Origin: Actinocatenispora sp036503555
GTDB taxonomy: Bacteria > Actinomycetota > Actinomycetes > Mycobacteriales > Micromonosporaceae
Direction of reading: 5' to 3'
NCBI GenBank assembly: GCA_036503555.1
Contig: DASXWQ010000051.1
Coordinates: 62,001 to 126,000, forward strand
DNA length: 64,000 bases
The notes beneath the pieces were generated by a model that was not told the DNA's origin, did no database searches, and saw only the letters and a program-made list of their open reading frames with translations. The number at the start of each line of letters is the position of its first letter. The stretch's first letter is position 1. Shown in pieces: positions 1-7,964 of the stretch. Made by a program: the position numbers and the translations under genes.

Positions 1-565
1 TCAGCGCGGCGGACGCGGTGGTGTTGGCGATGCCCATGTCGCCGGTGACCAGCAGCCGGTACCCGTCGGCGACCAGCTCGGCGGCGACGCGGATACCGGC
101 CTCGACGGCCGCCTCGGCCTCGGCGCGCGTCATCGCCGCGTCGACGGTCATGTCGGCGGTGCCGGGCCGTACCTTCGCGACGGTCAGGTCGTCGCCGGGC
201 GCGAGGGTGCCGGCGACGCCGACGTCGACGGTGCGTACCCGGGCGCCGACCTGGCGGGCGAACGCGTTGACGACGGCGCCGCCGGCGCGCATGTTCGCCA
301 CCATCTGCGTGGTGACCTCCTGCGGCCAGGGAGTCACCCGCTGGGCGTGTACGCCGTGGTCGGCGGCGAACACGGCGACGGCGACCGGCGCGGGCGCGGG
401 CGGCGGGCAGGTGCCGGCGAGCGCGGCCAGGCGTACGGAGACGTCTTCGAGGACGCCGAGCGAGCCCGGCGGCTTGGTCAGCCGGTCCTGCCGCGCGCGG
501 GCGGCTCGCGCCGCGTCGTCGTCCGCGGGGCGGATCCGCGCCACGGTGTCGCCCAGCAGGCTCAC
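1..565 (-). CDS. cobT: Nicotinate-nucleotide--dimethylbenzimidazole phosphoribosyltransferase CobT, N-terminal part (3' end outside window)
   Basis: CobT transfers phosphoribose from nicotinate mononucleotide to 5,6-dimethylbenzimidazole, making the lower-ligand nucleoside precursor of cobalamin in the cytoplasm. About 188 codons are visible. The N-terminal text DRLTKPPGSLGVLE, the AADHGVHAQ segment and the GDMGIANTTASAA loop are characteristic of the family. The start is GTG at 565, with GGGAGGA about 8 bases upstream. Its GTG shares four bases (GTGA) with the stop of the last of three tandem micro-ORFs, so translation is probably coupled to them. The rest of the gene lies before position 1. 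No cobalamin riboswitch is recognisable upstream; the micro-ORFs occupy that place instead. Confidence 0.93.
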   Translation of the reverse strand, partial: MSLLGDTVARIRPADDDAARAARARQDRLTKPPGSLGVLEDVSVRLAALAGTCPPPAPAPVAVAVFAADHGVHAQRVTPWPQEVTTQMVANMRAGGAVVNAFARQVGARVRTVDVGVAGTLAPGDDLTVAKVRPGTADMTVDAAMTRAEAEAAVEAGIRVAAELVADGYRLLVTGDMGIANTTASAAL

Positions 566-645
566 GGCTGTTCCTCCCTGCGGTCGGACCGTCCCTGAGG
601 CGCCATCGCGCAGTGCCCCCGACTCGCTCGCTGACGCCAGCTCAC
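562..645 (-). CDS. Tandem micro-ORF 3, 27 residues, coupled to cobT
   Basis: This reading frame runs GTG 645 to TGA 562-564 and encodes 27 residues, with the core QRASRGHCAMAPQGRSDRR. The GTG overlaps the stop of the preceding micro-ORF by GTGA, and its own TGA overlaps the cobT GTG the same way. The GGGAGGA that serves cobT lies inside its last codons (Arg-Glu-Glu). No known function. Its peptide closely matches the two neighbouring copies, and the reading frame survives the repeat period. It could be a leader peptide or simply repeat DNA that happens to stay open. Confidence 0.5.
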   Translation of the reverse strand: MSWRQRASRGHCAMAPQGRSDRREEQP

Positions 646-725
646 GGACGCTCCTTCCTGCGGTCGGACCCTCCGTGCGGCACCATCGCGCAGTGCCCCC
701 GACTCGCTCGCTGACGCCAGCTCAC
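642..725 (-). CDS. Tandem micro-ORF 2, 27 residues
   Basis: This is the middle copy of the chain: GTG 725 to TGA 642-644, 27 residues, core QRASRGHCAMVPHGGSDRR. Both ends carry four-base GTGA overlaps with the adjacent copies. A ribosome-binding sequence (GGGAGGAGC, from the end of copy 1) precedes the GTG. The peptide differs from copy 3 at only a few residues (Val/Ala, His/Gln, Gly/Arg, Lys/Glu, Arg/Gln). No homology to a characterised protein is claimed. Confidence 0.5.
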   Translation of the reverse strand: MSWRQRASRGHCAMVPHGGSDRRKERP

Positions 726-805
726 GGACGCTCCTCCCTGCGGTCGGACCGTCCGTGAGGCGCCGTCGCGCAGTGCCCCCGATTCGCTCGCTGACGCTCG
801 CTCAT
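722..805 (-). CDS. Tandem micro-ORF 1, 27 residues, head of the chain
   Basis: The first copy starts with ATG at 805 and ends at TGA 722-724, again 27 residues, with the core QRANRGHCATAPHGRSDRR. It is the only copy with an ATG, and no good ribosome-binding site is visible before it (upstream bases read GGTTTTCGCC), so it may be translated from a leaderless or near-leaderless transcript. It differs most from the other copies at Glu3/Trp and Asn8/Ser. The lower-GC bases just upstream, 806-835, are a plausible promoter place. Confidence 0.45.
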   Translation of the reverse strand: MSERQRANRGHCATAPHGRSDRREERP

Positions 806-906
806 GGCGAAAACCTAGCGGTACGCCGCCGATTGGTGTATCCGGGCCGCGCCGGGGTGAGGTCGCTCTCGACGCGGAAGATCGGTGAACATCGCCCGAC
901 CGGCCG

Positions 907-1761
907 ATGTCGTGTGCAAGCATTCGCCATATGGGGGCAAACGGGGGGGCGCCGGGCCAGTCACTGACGGGCGGGTTCGAGGTCGTGCTCTGGGGGTACG
1001 ACCGGCACCAGGTCGACCAGTGCATGACCCAGATCGAGGACCAGCTCACGGCGCTGTACGACGAGCAGCAGCGGGCGATCGAGCTGGCCGCCGAGTTGCA
1101 GCGGTCTCGTTCGGAGATCGTCGACCTGCGGGCGCGGCTGGCGGGCGTACCGGTGGTGCACCACGTCGGCGGGAAGGTCGAGGAGATCCTGACGGCCGCG
1201 GAGCAGCAGGCGGTCGAGATCCGCGCGACGGCGGACCGCCACCTGGCCGCGGCCCGTGACGACGCCGTGCAGATCATGGCCGTCGCGAAGCACCAGGCGG
1301 CCCGCGCCCGTCGGGACTGCGACCTCGTCCTCCAGGAGCATCGCCGGGCGCAGCAGCACGCCGCGGCCGAGATCGTCGCCGCCGCGCGGGCCGAGGCGGC
1401 CCGCATCGTCGCCGAGGCGCAGCACCGGACGCACCGGCACCGCGCGGTCGAGGTACCCGAGGCGGCTCCGGACCACGCTCGTCCCGCCGCGGCCGGGTCC
1501 GCGGAGCACGCCCGGCCGGCCGCCGCCGGGCAGCGCGCCGCCGCCGTCGCCCAGGACGGTCAACACGCCGCAGCCGCGGTGGCGCAGGACGGGCAGCCGA
1601 CGGCCGCCGGGGTGACCAGGGACGGGCAGTACGCCGCGGACGTGGATCGACAGCGCGGTGCGGGGGCGACCCAGCCGGCTGCCGAACGCCGGCGCAGCCG
1701 CTCGGCGGGCCACGACTCGGCGCGCCGCCGGGTCGCGCAACTCGGCGAGGAGACGGCCTGA
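907..1761 (+). CDS. DivIVA-domain coiled-coil protein
   Basis: The protein has 284 residues. Residues 22-45 (GFEVVLWGYDRHQVDQ) match the DivIVA N-terminal signature around the GYD..QV motif, which binds curved membrane and recruits partners at poles or septa in actinobacteria. Residues 45-175 form a long, charged, alanine-rich coiled coil. Residues 190-245 contain short repeats of the type AAxVAQDGQ, and the tail is Arg-rich and probably disordered. ATG 907 and ATG 931 are both possible starts; neither has a clear Shine-Dalgarno. It is shorter and more repetitive than the essential Wag31/DivIVA, so it is likely an accessory paralogue, perhaps in polar growth or sporulation. Confidence 0.75.
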   Translation: MSCASIRHMGANGGAPGQSLTGGFEVVLWGYDRHQVDQCMTQIEDQLTALYDEQQRAIELAAELQRSRSEIVDLRARLAGVPVVHHVGGKVEEILTAAEQQAVEIRATADRHLAAARDDAVQIMAVAKHQAARARRDCDLVLQEHRRAQQHAAAEIVAAARAEAARIVAEAQHRTHRHRAVEVPEAAPDHARPAAAGSAEHARPAAAGQRAAAVAQDGQHAAAAVAQDGQPTAAGVTRDGQYAADVDRQRGAGATQPAAERRRSRSAGHDSARRRVAQLGEETA

Positions 1762-1789
1762 GCAGCGGTCCGACGGCGCTGCCGGGACG

Positions 1790-2554
1790 TCAGAGGCGCG
1801 GTCCGAGGACCGCGTCGGCCGGTACGGTCAGCCCGAACAGTTCGGCCGCGTTGCGCCAGTAGAGGCGTTCGGCCAGCTCGGGCGGCAGGTCGGCGTCGGT
1901 GACCAGGCCGACGGACACGGCCGGGTCGATCAGGGTCGCGTCGGTACCGAACAGCAGTTGGCCGGCGGGCGCGTGCTCGGCGACGTACGCGACCTGGCCG
2001 GCGTCGGTGATCGAGCAGGACGGCTCCAGGTAGAGCCGGTCGCAGGCGGACGCGGCCTCCGCGGCGAGGTCCCAGCGGGTGGCGGCCATGTGCCCGGCGA
2101 TCGCGCGTACGCGGGGGTTCGCGGACAGCAGGGGCAGCAGGTCGAGCACGTCCCGGCCCCAGGTGTGGATCAGTACGACCGCGGCGTACTCGTCGAGCAG
2201 GGCGAACAGGTCGCGCATCTGCGGCGAGGAGATCTCCCGCAGCGGGTACCCGGTGTGGATCTTGACGCCGACGAACGCGTCGGTACCGAGGTAGCGGTCG
2301 AGGTCGGCGCGGGTGGCGGCGAGGTTGTTCGGGTTCGCCACCACGTATCCGCGCAGCCGCGGCGTGTCGGCGAGGACCGCGGCGAGGTGGGCGTTGCCGC
2401 CGGGCGCGTCGTACACGACGGCCTCACTGGCGGAGACGACCTGGAGGCTGATGCCCCACTCGTCCATGACGCGGATGTTCTCGTCGACGGAGCCGATGTC
2501 CATCGCGAAGAACCACGGACCCCAGTGCCCGTGTACGTCGATCACCGGATGCAT
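1790..2554 (-). CDS. Amidohydrolase (amidohydrolase_2 / TIM-barrel metal hydrolase)
   Basis: This 254-residue protein begins MHPVIDVHGHWG, the HxH metal motif of the amidohydrolase_2 family. Further likely ligands are His in VLIHTWG and IAGHMAA, and the catalytic Asp is in LLFGTDAT. The family hydrolyses or decarboxylates small cyclic or aromatic substrates with a divalent metal. The ATG overlaps the TGA of the upstream amidohydrolase-like gene (TGATG), so the two are translated together. It is last in an operon behind the aminotransferase. The substrate is unknown. Confidence 0.85.
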   Translation of the reverse strand: MHPVIDVHGHWGPWFFAMDIGSVDENIRVMDEWGISLQVVSASEAVVYDAPGGNAHLAAVLADTPRLRGYVVANPNNLAATRADLDRYLGTDAFVGVKIHTGYPLREISSPQMRDLFALLDEYAAVVLIHTWGRDVLDLLPLLSANPRVRAIAGHMAATRWDLAAEAASACDRLYLEPSCSITDAGQVAYVAEHAPAGQLLFGTDATLIDPAVSVGLVTDADLPPELAERLYWRNAAELFGLTVPADAVLGPRL

Positions 2555-3285
2555 CAGGCCACCCCCAGCAGCGTGCGCAGCGTCCCGCCGGTCACGGCGT
2601 CCCAGTCCACATCGGACAGTCGGGCCCGCCGCATCCGCAGCACGGACGGCGAGGTGTCGTGCAGCGGCGTACGGGAGCCGAAGGCGAGGTGGTCGGCGCC
2701 GAGCTCGCCGACGACCGTCTCGATCGAGTCCGGCGCGTTGAGCAGCCGGCTGGAGCACACGAAACCGGGTTCGCCGCGGGCGGCGAGCACGAAGTCCGCC
2801 ACGTGGTACGCGTGCACGTCGAGGAACACGACCTTCGCCCCGCGCCCCGCGTACGCCCGCCACGCGTGCCGCACGTCGCCCTCGGCGAGCACGGTCAGCT
2901 CGCGCGCGATCGCCTGCGCCACCACGTGTTCGTACCCGGGGAAGTGCGGCTCGGCGCCCTGCGTCGGGGCGAACAGCCGCACCGCGCGTACGCCGGCGGC
3001 GACGAGCCGGTCCAGCTCGGCCTCGGCGCGCAGCGCGTTGCGCAGGTTGACGGTGCCGACCGGCAGCCAGGATTCCCGTGCCACGCCGAGGGTTTCGTCG
3101 TTGCCCTCGACGTCGTCGAACCAGGCGCCGCGGCCGGACACCACGAGCGCGCCGCCGATGCCGGCGCGGTCGAGCCGGGCCGCGACCGCGTCCGGCGTCA
3201 TGTCGATCTCGGCGCGCGGCGGCCAGGTCCCGACCAGCACGTCGCAGTCGAGCCCGATCTGCTGGGTACGCACGGGGAAGCTCAC
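2554..3285 (-). CDS. Amidohydrolase-like protein lacking key metal ligands
   Basis: This 243-residue protein starts at GTG 3285, overlapping the aminotransferase stop by GTGA. The TIM-barrel layout resembles the adjacent amidohydrolase, but the N-terminal HxH is replaced by LDCDVLVG, and the late FGSD/FGTD motif reads FGSRTPLHD, with Arg in place of the catalytic Asp. A catalytically dead subunit pairing with the downstream enzyme is a reasonable inference, and the TGATG coupling would keep the two in equal amounts. Alternatively it has diverged to a metal-free role. Confidence 0.72.
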   Translation of the reverse strand: MSFPVRTQQIGLDCDVLVGTWPPRAEIDMTPDAVAARLDRAGIGGALVVSGRGAWFDDVEGNDETLGVARESWLPVGTVNLRNALRAEAELDRLVAAGVRAVRLFAPTQGAEPHFPGYEHVVAQAIARELTVLAEGDVRHAWRAYAGRGAKVVFLDVHAYHVADFVLAARGEPGFVCSSRLLNAPDSIETVVGELGADHLAFGSRTPLHDTSPSVLRMRRARLSDVDWDAVTGGTLRTLLGVA

Positions 3286-4520
3286 CTCTGGAAGTGGCGG
3301 TGGACGGCGCGGACGGCGGTGACGATGTCGGTGACGTCGGCGTCGGTGTAGCGCTCGTTGCACGCGAGTACGAGCAGGGTCTCGTCGATGAGGGTCTCCG
3401 CGACGGGGCAGTCGCCCGCGACGTACGTGAACTCGCGACGGGCCGGTGGCGCGGTGAGCGGGTAGGCCGACGTGCCGTAGGTGCGGCGTTCGGTGAGCGC
3501 GGGCACCAGGTAGACGGGGCGGTCCAGGTATCCGGCGGTCACCGGGATCCCTTCCGCCACAAGGGCCTTCGCGTACTCGGTGTTGGTGACGGAGATCCGC
3601 GCCGGGTCGAGCCGCATCGGGAACAGCCAGAAGCTGTGGTCGTCCACAGTGGACGGGAGCAGCAGGCCGGGCAGGTCGGACAGCTCGTCGACGAGTCGCC
3701 GGGCGACCGACCGGCGGGCGTCGACGACCTCCCGCAGCCGGGTGAGCTGGACCCGCGCCACGGCGCCGACCAGCTCGGTCATCCGGTAGTTGAGGCCCAG
3801 GAACAGGTGCGTACGCTCGCCCGTGTCGCGCGGCCAGCCCTTGTCGGCGAACAGCGCCATCCGCCGTGCCAGGTCCGGGTCATCGGTGACGGTGAGGCCG
3901 CCGTCGCCGGCGCTGATGTGCTTGGACTGCTGGAGGCTGAAGCACCCCAGATCCCCGTAGGTGCCGGCGTATCCGCCGCCCTCCGGCACCGTCAGGTACG
4001 CCTGCGCGCAGTCCTCGATGACCGTCACGCCGCGCGGCCGGCACAGCGCGACGATGTCGGCGACCGGCGCCGGGCCGCCGAACAGGTGGACCACGATGAC
4101 GGCGCGGGTGCGCTCGGACAGCTTGTCCGCCACGGACTCCGCGGTGAGGCAGCCGGTGACGGGGTCGACGTCGGCGAAGACCGGCACGGCACCCTGCGCG
4201 AGCACGGCGATGACCGTGCCGAAGTCGGTGATGGGCGGGACGATGATCTCGTCGCCCGGCTCGGGGTCGACGGCCGCGACGGCGAGGTGCAGCGCGGCGG
4301 TGCCGGACGTGCTGGCCACGGCGTGCCGGCTGCCGACGTACGCGGCGAACTCGCGTTCCAGCGCGGGTACCTCGGTGCCGTTGACCCGCCACAGCGTGCC
4401 GGACTCGACGACCCGGGCGAGTGCCTCGACCTCCGCGGTCCCGAACGTCCGGCCGGACGCGTCGGACACCGACGGGAACGGTGTGCTCCGCACCGGCGTA
4501 CCGCCCTCGATCGCCACCAT
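3282..4520 (-). CDS. DegT/DnrJ/EryC1/StrS-family PLP aminotransferase
   Basis: This 412-residue enzyme starts at ATG 4520 behind GGGAGG. It begins AIEGGTPVR, as many scyllo-inosose- and keto-sugar-type aminotransferases do. PLP-site features are SGTAALH, IEDCAQA and the Schiff-base lysine in SLQQSKHIS. The family transfers an amino group, usually from Glu or Gln, to a keto-sugar or keto-cyclitol, in either biosynthesis or catabolism. Here it is first in a three-gene operon with two amidohydrolases and close to a sugar transporter, which favours amino-sugar or aminocyclitol metabolism. The substrate cannot be read from sequence. An 18-bp palindrome lies 23 bases upstream of the start. Confidence 0.9.
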   Translation of the reverse strand: MVAIEGGTPVRSTPFPSVSDASGRTFGTAEVEALARVVESGTLWRVNGTEVPALEREFAAYVGSRHAVASTSGTAALHLAVAAVDPEPGDEIIVPPITDFGTVIAVLAQGAVPVFADVDPVTGCLTAESVADKLSERTRAVIVVHLFGGPAPVADIVALCRPRGVTVIEDCAQAYLTVPEGGGYAGTYGDLGCFSLQQSKHISAGDGGLTVTDDPDLARRMALFADKGWPRDTGERTHLFLGLNYRMTELVGAVARVQLTRLREVVDARRSVARRLVDELSDLPGLLLPSTVDDHSFWLFPMRLDPARISVTNTEYAKALVAEGIPVTAGYLDRPVYLVPALTERRTYGTSAYPLTAPPARREFTYVAGDCPVAETLIDETLLVLACNERYTDADVTDIVTAVRAVHRHFQR

Positions 4521-4542
4521 CAGCGCTTCCCTCCCGTACCTA

Positions 4543-4560
4543 TTATGGTCATGACCATAA
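4543..4560. promoter_or_regulatory. 18-bp perfect palindromic operator before the aminotransferase operon
   Basis: TTATGGTCATGACCATAA is a perfect palindrome centred at 4551/4552. Its inner part TGGTC-AT-GACCA fits the TGGTC-N2-GACCA pattern of HutC-type GntR regulators such as DasR. On the minus strand CATAAT, a good -10 hexamer, overlaps one arm, so a bound protein would block RNA polymerase. No gntR gene is in the window; the regulator encoded just upstream is the local alternative. Confidence 0.75.
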
Positions 4561-4635
4561 CCAAGCGCCCGTGGTCGAGGCAAGAGCGTCCAACCATGAT
4601 CTGGCTCAACCGCACCGGAAACCGGTGAGAGCCTC

Positions 4636-5868
4636 TTACTCCAGGCGGATGCGGTAGATGGTGGGGGGCCGGCCGGTGGTGCCGGCCAGGACCCGGCCGA
4701 TCGGCTGGGCGACCCCCGCCCGCTCCAGCCGCTTGAGCGTACGCCGGGCCGAGCGCGGCTCGATCTCCAGCGCCGCGGCCACGTCGCCCGCCGTCACGCC
4801 CTCCTCCTCGTGCGACTCCAGCATCGTCTTGAGCCGCCCGAGGGTGGCGCGGGACAGGCCGGATCGTCGCGCGGCGACGAGCAGCGGCACCGGGCCGTCC
4901 GGCTTCTGCTCCTTCTCCGGCTCGGCGAGCACGATGTCGCTGCCGGTGCCGAGCGAGACCACCGCCGAGAACGGCCCGACCGAACGGCACCGGGCCAGCG
5001 CGTGCCGGGCCAGCGCCTCGGCCTCCGCCGCCGACCGGCCCACACCGAGCCCGACGTGCGCCCACAGGTGCCGCCGTGCCAGTTGGGACAGCAGCGGCAG
5101 GTGCTGGAAGCCGTTGCTCGACTCCTCCAGGACGCCGCGCGTGGTGACCAGCACGTACCGCCCCTGGTGGACGGAGAAGACGCTGCCGGCCAGCGCGCTC
5201 ACGTCGTCGGGCAGCTCCGGGTCCGGATCGGACAGGTCGACGAAGCCGAGGACGACCTGCGCGTCGGCGCTGACCCGGCCGACGCACGCCAGCACGACCG
5301 TACGAAGCGCCGCGCGGACCGAGGCGACCGCCGGCGACAGCCGGATCGTCTCCACCTCGCCGGACAGCGACTCGTACACCGAGCGGACGCAGGTGATCGC
5401 CACCGTGGCCGGGTTGCCGCGCGCCGCGGCCCGGTGGAAGTCGGCGAACTTCGCCGAGTCCCGCCCGCGCCGGTACTCCAGCACCCGTACCCCGTCGGCC
5501 GGCAGCGCCGCGTCCCGGAACGCCTCCACGACCTGGTCGCGTTCCAGCGTGTCGATGCTGACGTGTTCGGTGTCCAGCCCGCGCGCCAGCAGCCCGACGA
5601 GCACCCGGTACAGCGACGCCCCGGTGTACGAGATGTACGTCGCCGGCCGGTCCAGCACACCGGCCTCCTGCGCCAGCGTGTACGGGATGATCCCGGTGAA
5701 CAGCCAGGCGTCCACGCTGCCCCGGCCGGACCGGACCAGCTCGACGGCGCGGGCCTCGTTCTGGTACGCGAAGGCGTGCACCGACAGCAGCGGGTACTCC
5801 CGGGCCGCCACCTGCTCGACCACCGAGACCAGATCAGGCGGACCCACCACGCCGACGTCGACCTTCAT
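4636..5868 (-). CDS. Transcriptional regulator: PrpR-N-like sensor, GGDEF-like middle, C-terminal winged helix
   Basis: This 410-residue protein starts at ATG 5868 behind GAGGG. Residues 1-190 resemble a periplasmic-binding-like or PrpR-type sensor (KVDVGVVGPPDLVSVVEQVA). A middle part with VGLGVGRSAAEAEALARHAL resembles the degenerate GGDEF/cyclase-like domains of some Firmicutes regulators. The end (SARRTLKRLERAGVAQPIG, then GRPPTIYRI) is a helix-turn-helix with a wing. I do not recognise a named family. It is on the same strand as, and 115 bp upstream of, the aminotransferase operon and its operator, and downstream of the DHDPS-like gene, so it is the obvious local regulator candidate. Confidence 0.7.
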   Translation of the reverse strand: MKVDVGVVGPPDLVSVVEQVAAREYPLLSVHAFAYQNEARAVELVRSGRGSVDAWLFTGIIPYTLAQEAGVLDRPATYISYTGASLYRVLVGLLARGLDTEHVSIDTLERDQVVEAFRDAALPADGVRVLEYRRGRDSAKFADFHRAAARGNPATVAITCVRSVYESLSGEVETIRLSPAVASVRAALRTVVLACVGRVSADAQVVLGFVDLSDPDPELPDDVSALAGSVFSVHQGRYVLVTTRGVLEESSNGFQHLPLLSQLARRHLWAHVGLGVGRSAAEAEALARHALARCRSVGPFSAVVSLGTGSDIVLAEPEKEQKPDGPVPLLVAARRSGLSRATLGRLKTMLESHEEEGVTAGDVAAALEIEPRSARRTLKRLERAGVAQPIGRVLAGTTGRPPTIYRIRLE

Positions 5869-5912
5869 GTCGGTGCCCTCGGTACGTGCGATCACGCCTG
5901 CATGGTGCCACG

Positions 5913-6923
5913 TCATGGGTTGCCGGGGCGGGGTGCGGGGACGGCGACCACGTCGGGGTGGTCCCGGACCACCCGCGTGATCTCGTCGGACTGGCCGGGA
6001 GACAGGCGCTCGTGGTCGGCCAGGCACCAGTTGCCGGCGAGCAGGCCGTCGCGGGTCAGTACCTCGTTGACGCCGGCGATGCTGCCGACGAAGCGGTTCG
6101 CCACGTCGAAGACGGCGGCGTTGGCGTCGGTCAGTTCGGCGCCCCGGGCCAGCAGGTCCAGCGGCACCGGACCGCCCGCCCGGACCATCCGCCGCACCTC
6201 GGCGTGCAGGGCAACGGCGGCCGGCGTCCACACCGCCCACTGCCCGAGCAGCCCGCCGACGATGTGCACGGTGCGCCCGCCGAACCGGTACGGCGTGACC
6301 AGGTCGGCGACGATGTTGTCGTCGTTGCCGGTGTACAGCGCGATGTCGTCGGACCGGCCGGCCTCGACGACGGCGCGCACCACGTCGAGCGTGGCGTACC
6401 GGTCGAAGGGGGCGACCTTGATGGCGGCGACGCCGGGGATCTGGGCGTACCGGCGCCAGAAGTCGAAGCCGAAGCGGCGCTTGCCGAGGGCCGGCTGGAT
6501 GTAGAAGCCGAACACCGGCAGTACCTCGGCGACGGCGGCGACCCCGGCAAGGATCTCGTCGTCGGTCGCGTCGCCCCAGCCGGGCGTCGCCACCAGAGCC
6601 AGGTCGTACCCGAGGCCGGCGGCGATCTTCGCCTCGGTCACGGCCGACTCGGTCGGCCCGAGTACGCCGGCGACGAGCACCGCGTCCGGCCCGGACTCCT
6701 CGGCGGCCATCCGCAGCACCGGCTCGTACAGGTCGTGGTCGCGGATCTCGAACTGCGTGGTGTGTACGCCGACGGCGACGCCACCGGCGCCCGCGGCCGC
6801 GTAGTAGCGGGTGAGGGCGCGCTGGCGCGGCTCGTCGAGGGTGCGGTCGGCGGTCAGGGCCAGCGGGTGCGCCGGGATGACCAGGCCGTCGCGCAGCCGG
6901 GCACGCTTGTCGTCGGTGAGCAT
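5913..6923 (-). CDS. Dihydrodipicolinate synthase/N-acetylneuraminate lyase family protein
   Basis: This 336-residue TIM-barrel class I aldolase or dehydratase has its Schiff-base lysine in AAIKVAPFDR and the family Tyr in FGFYIQPALG. Members cleave or condense pyruvate-type keto acids or dehydrate sugar acids. ATG 6923 abuts the stop of the upstream epimerase gene with no gap, so the two are coupled. Housekeeping DapA is unlikely, given the catabolic neighbours and the atypical ends. A role in keto-sugar-acid cleavage is inferred. Confidence 0.85.
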   Translation of the reverse strand: MLTDDKRARLRDGLVIPAHPLALTADRTLDEPRQRALTRYYAAAGAGGVAVGVHTTQFEIRDHDLYEPVLRMAAEESGPDAVLVAGVLGPTESAVTEAKIAAGLGYDLALVATPGWGDATDDEILAGVAAVAEVLPVFGFYIQPALGKRRFGFDFWRRYAQIPGVAAIKVAPFDRYATLDVVRAVVEAGRSDDIALYTGNDDNIVADLVTPYRFGGRTVHIVGGLLGQWAVWTPAAVALHAEVRRMVRAGGPVPLDLLARGAELTDANAAVFDVANRFVGSIAGVNEVLTRDGLLAGNWCLADHERLSPGQSDEITRVVRDHPDVVAVPAPRPGNP

Positions 6924-7964
6924 CTAGAAGGTGCCCTTGCGCTCGGTGAAGTGGGTGGGCTTGTCGAGCAGCGCGCCGCCGCCCGAGAGCCACTCGACCG
7001 TCCAGTCGAGCATCTCGGCGAGCGTGACCGTCGGGTAGCCGAACAGGCCGAACGACCGGCCGGCGTTGGACAGCAGCGCCGTGTCGGCCTCGGCGCCGGC
7101 GAACACGGGCTCCTTGCCGAGGCGGCGGCCGAGTTCGGTGGCGAGCCACCGGACCGACGCGGTCTCGGGGCCGGTGACGTTGAGGTAGAGCGGGGGAGTG
7201 TCGACGTGGGCGAGCGCGCCGAGCACGTACCGGTTGGCGTCGCCCTGCCAGATCACGTTGACCGCGCCGTTGCCCAGCTCGACCGGTTCGCCCGCCGCGA
7301 CGGTCCGGGCCAGGTCGGTGAGCACGCCGTACCGGCAGTCGACGGCGTAGTTGAGCCGGATGATCGCCATCGGCGTACCGGTCGTCCCGGCGACGTGCGC
7401 GAGGATCCGCTCGCGGCCGAGGCAGGACTGCGCGTACTCGCCGACGGGGCCGGGCGGTGTCGTCTCGTCGGCGCCGCCGGAGCCGACCGGCACCAGCGGG
7501 TACACGTTGCCGGAGGAGAACGCCACGAACCGGGACCCCTGGTACCGCTGCGCGGCGCGGCCCGGCAGGTACGTGTTGACGGCCCAGGTCAGGGGCTCGC
7601 CGCCGCCGCTGGTGCCGAACTTGCGGCCGACCATGTACACCACGTTCGCGGCGTCGGGCAGGTCGGCGAGCGCGGCGTCGTCGGACAGGTCCGCGGCGAC
7701 GGTACGTACGCCGGCGGCGTCCAGCTCGTCGCGGGCCGCCTGGTCGGAGAACCGGGACACCGCGTACACCTGGCGGTTGCCGGGCAGGGCGGCGAAGATC
7801 GACGCCGCCATCCGGGCGAGGCTGACGCCCATCTTGCCGGCGGCGCCGAGCACCACCAGGTCCCCGTCGGTCGCGGCGAGCCGCTCGACGTCGGCGTCGG
7901 TCGGTTCGTACACCCGGCGCGCGATCTGGGAGAGAAGCGGCTCCCCCGCGGTACCTTGCGTCAT
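6924..7964 (-). CDS. NAD-dependent epimerase/dehydratase-like protein with altered active site
   Basis: This protein of about 346 residues has a Rossmann glycine motif (LVVLGAAGKMG) and an extended-SDR fold with FSSGNVYP. The catalytic YxxxK is changed: the expected place reads EYAQSC, keeping Tyr but with Cys for Lys. Proteins of this kind do occur beside DHDPS-like genes, so the change may be real biology rather than decay. ATG 7964 has GGTGGTGTG before it; ATG 7991, nine codons earlier, is the alternative start. The gene heads the minus-strand set and is divergent from the sugar ABC transporter. Confidence 0.8.
   Translation of the reverse strand: MTQGTAGEPLLSQIARRVYEPTDADVERLAATDGDLVVLGAAGKMGVSLARMAASIFAALPGNRQVYAVSRFSDQAARDELDAAGVRTVAADLSDDAALADLPDAANVVYMVGRKFGTSGGGEPLTWAVNTYLPGRAAQRYQGSRFVAFSSGNVYPLVPVGSGGADETTPPGPVGEYAQSCLGRERILAHVAGTTGTPMAIIRLNYAVDCRYGVLTDLARTVAAGEPVELGNGAVNVIWQGDANRYVLGALAHVDTPPLYLNVTGPETASVRWLATELGRRLGKEPVFAGAEADTALLSNAGRSFGLFGYPTVTLAEMLDWTVEWLSGGGALLDKPTHFTERKGTF

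Larger units (their letters stand above)
562..805 (-). repeat. Three-copy 80-bp tandem repeat upstream of cobT
   Basis: The word CGGTCGGACC recurs at 581, 661 and 741, fixing the period at exactly 80 bp. Copies differ by scattered substitutions and no indels. Each copy holds one 84-base micro-ORF overlapped by 4 bases with the next, and 84 minus 4 gives the 80-bp period. The array sits between cobT (minus) and the DivIVA-like gene (plus). It has no spacers, so it is not a CRISPR array. Confidence 0.85.

Noticed and set aside
562..805. CRISPR array
   Set aside because: Units are contiguous 80-bp repeats without unique spacers and contain ORFs.
5913..6923. Housekeeping dapA (lysine biosynthesis)
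   Set aside because: The neighbours are an epimerase and a specific regulator, and the sequence is a divergent family member; the same holds for 32832-33746.
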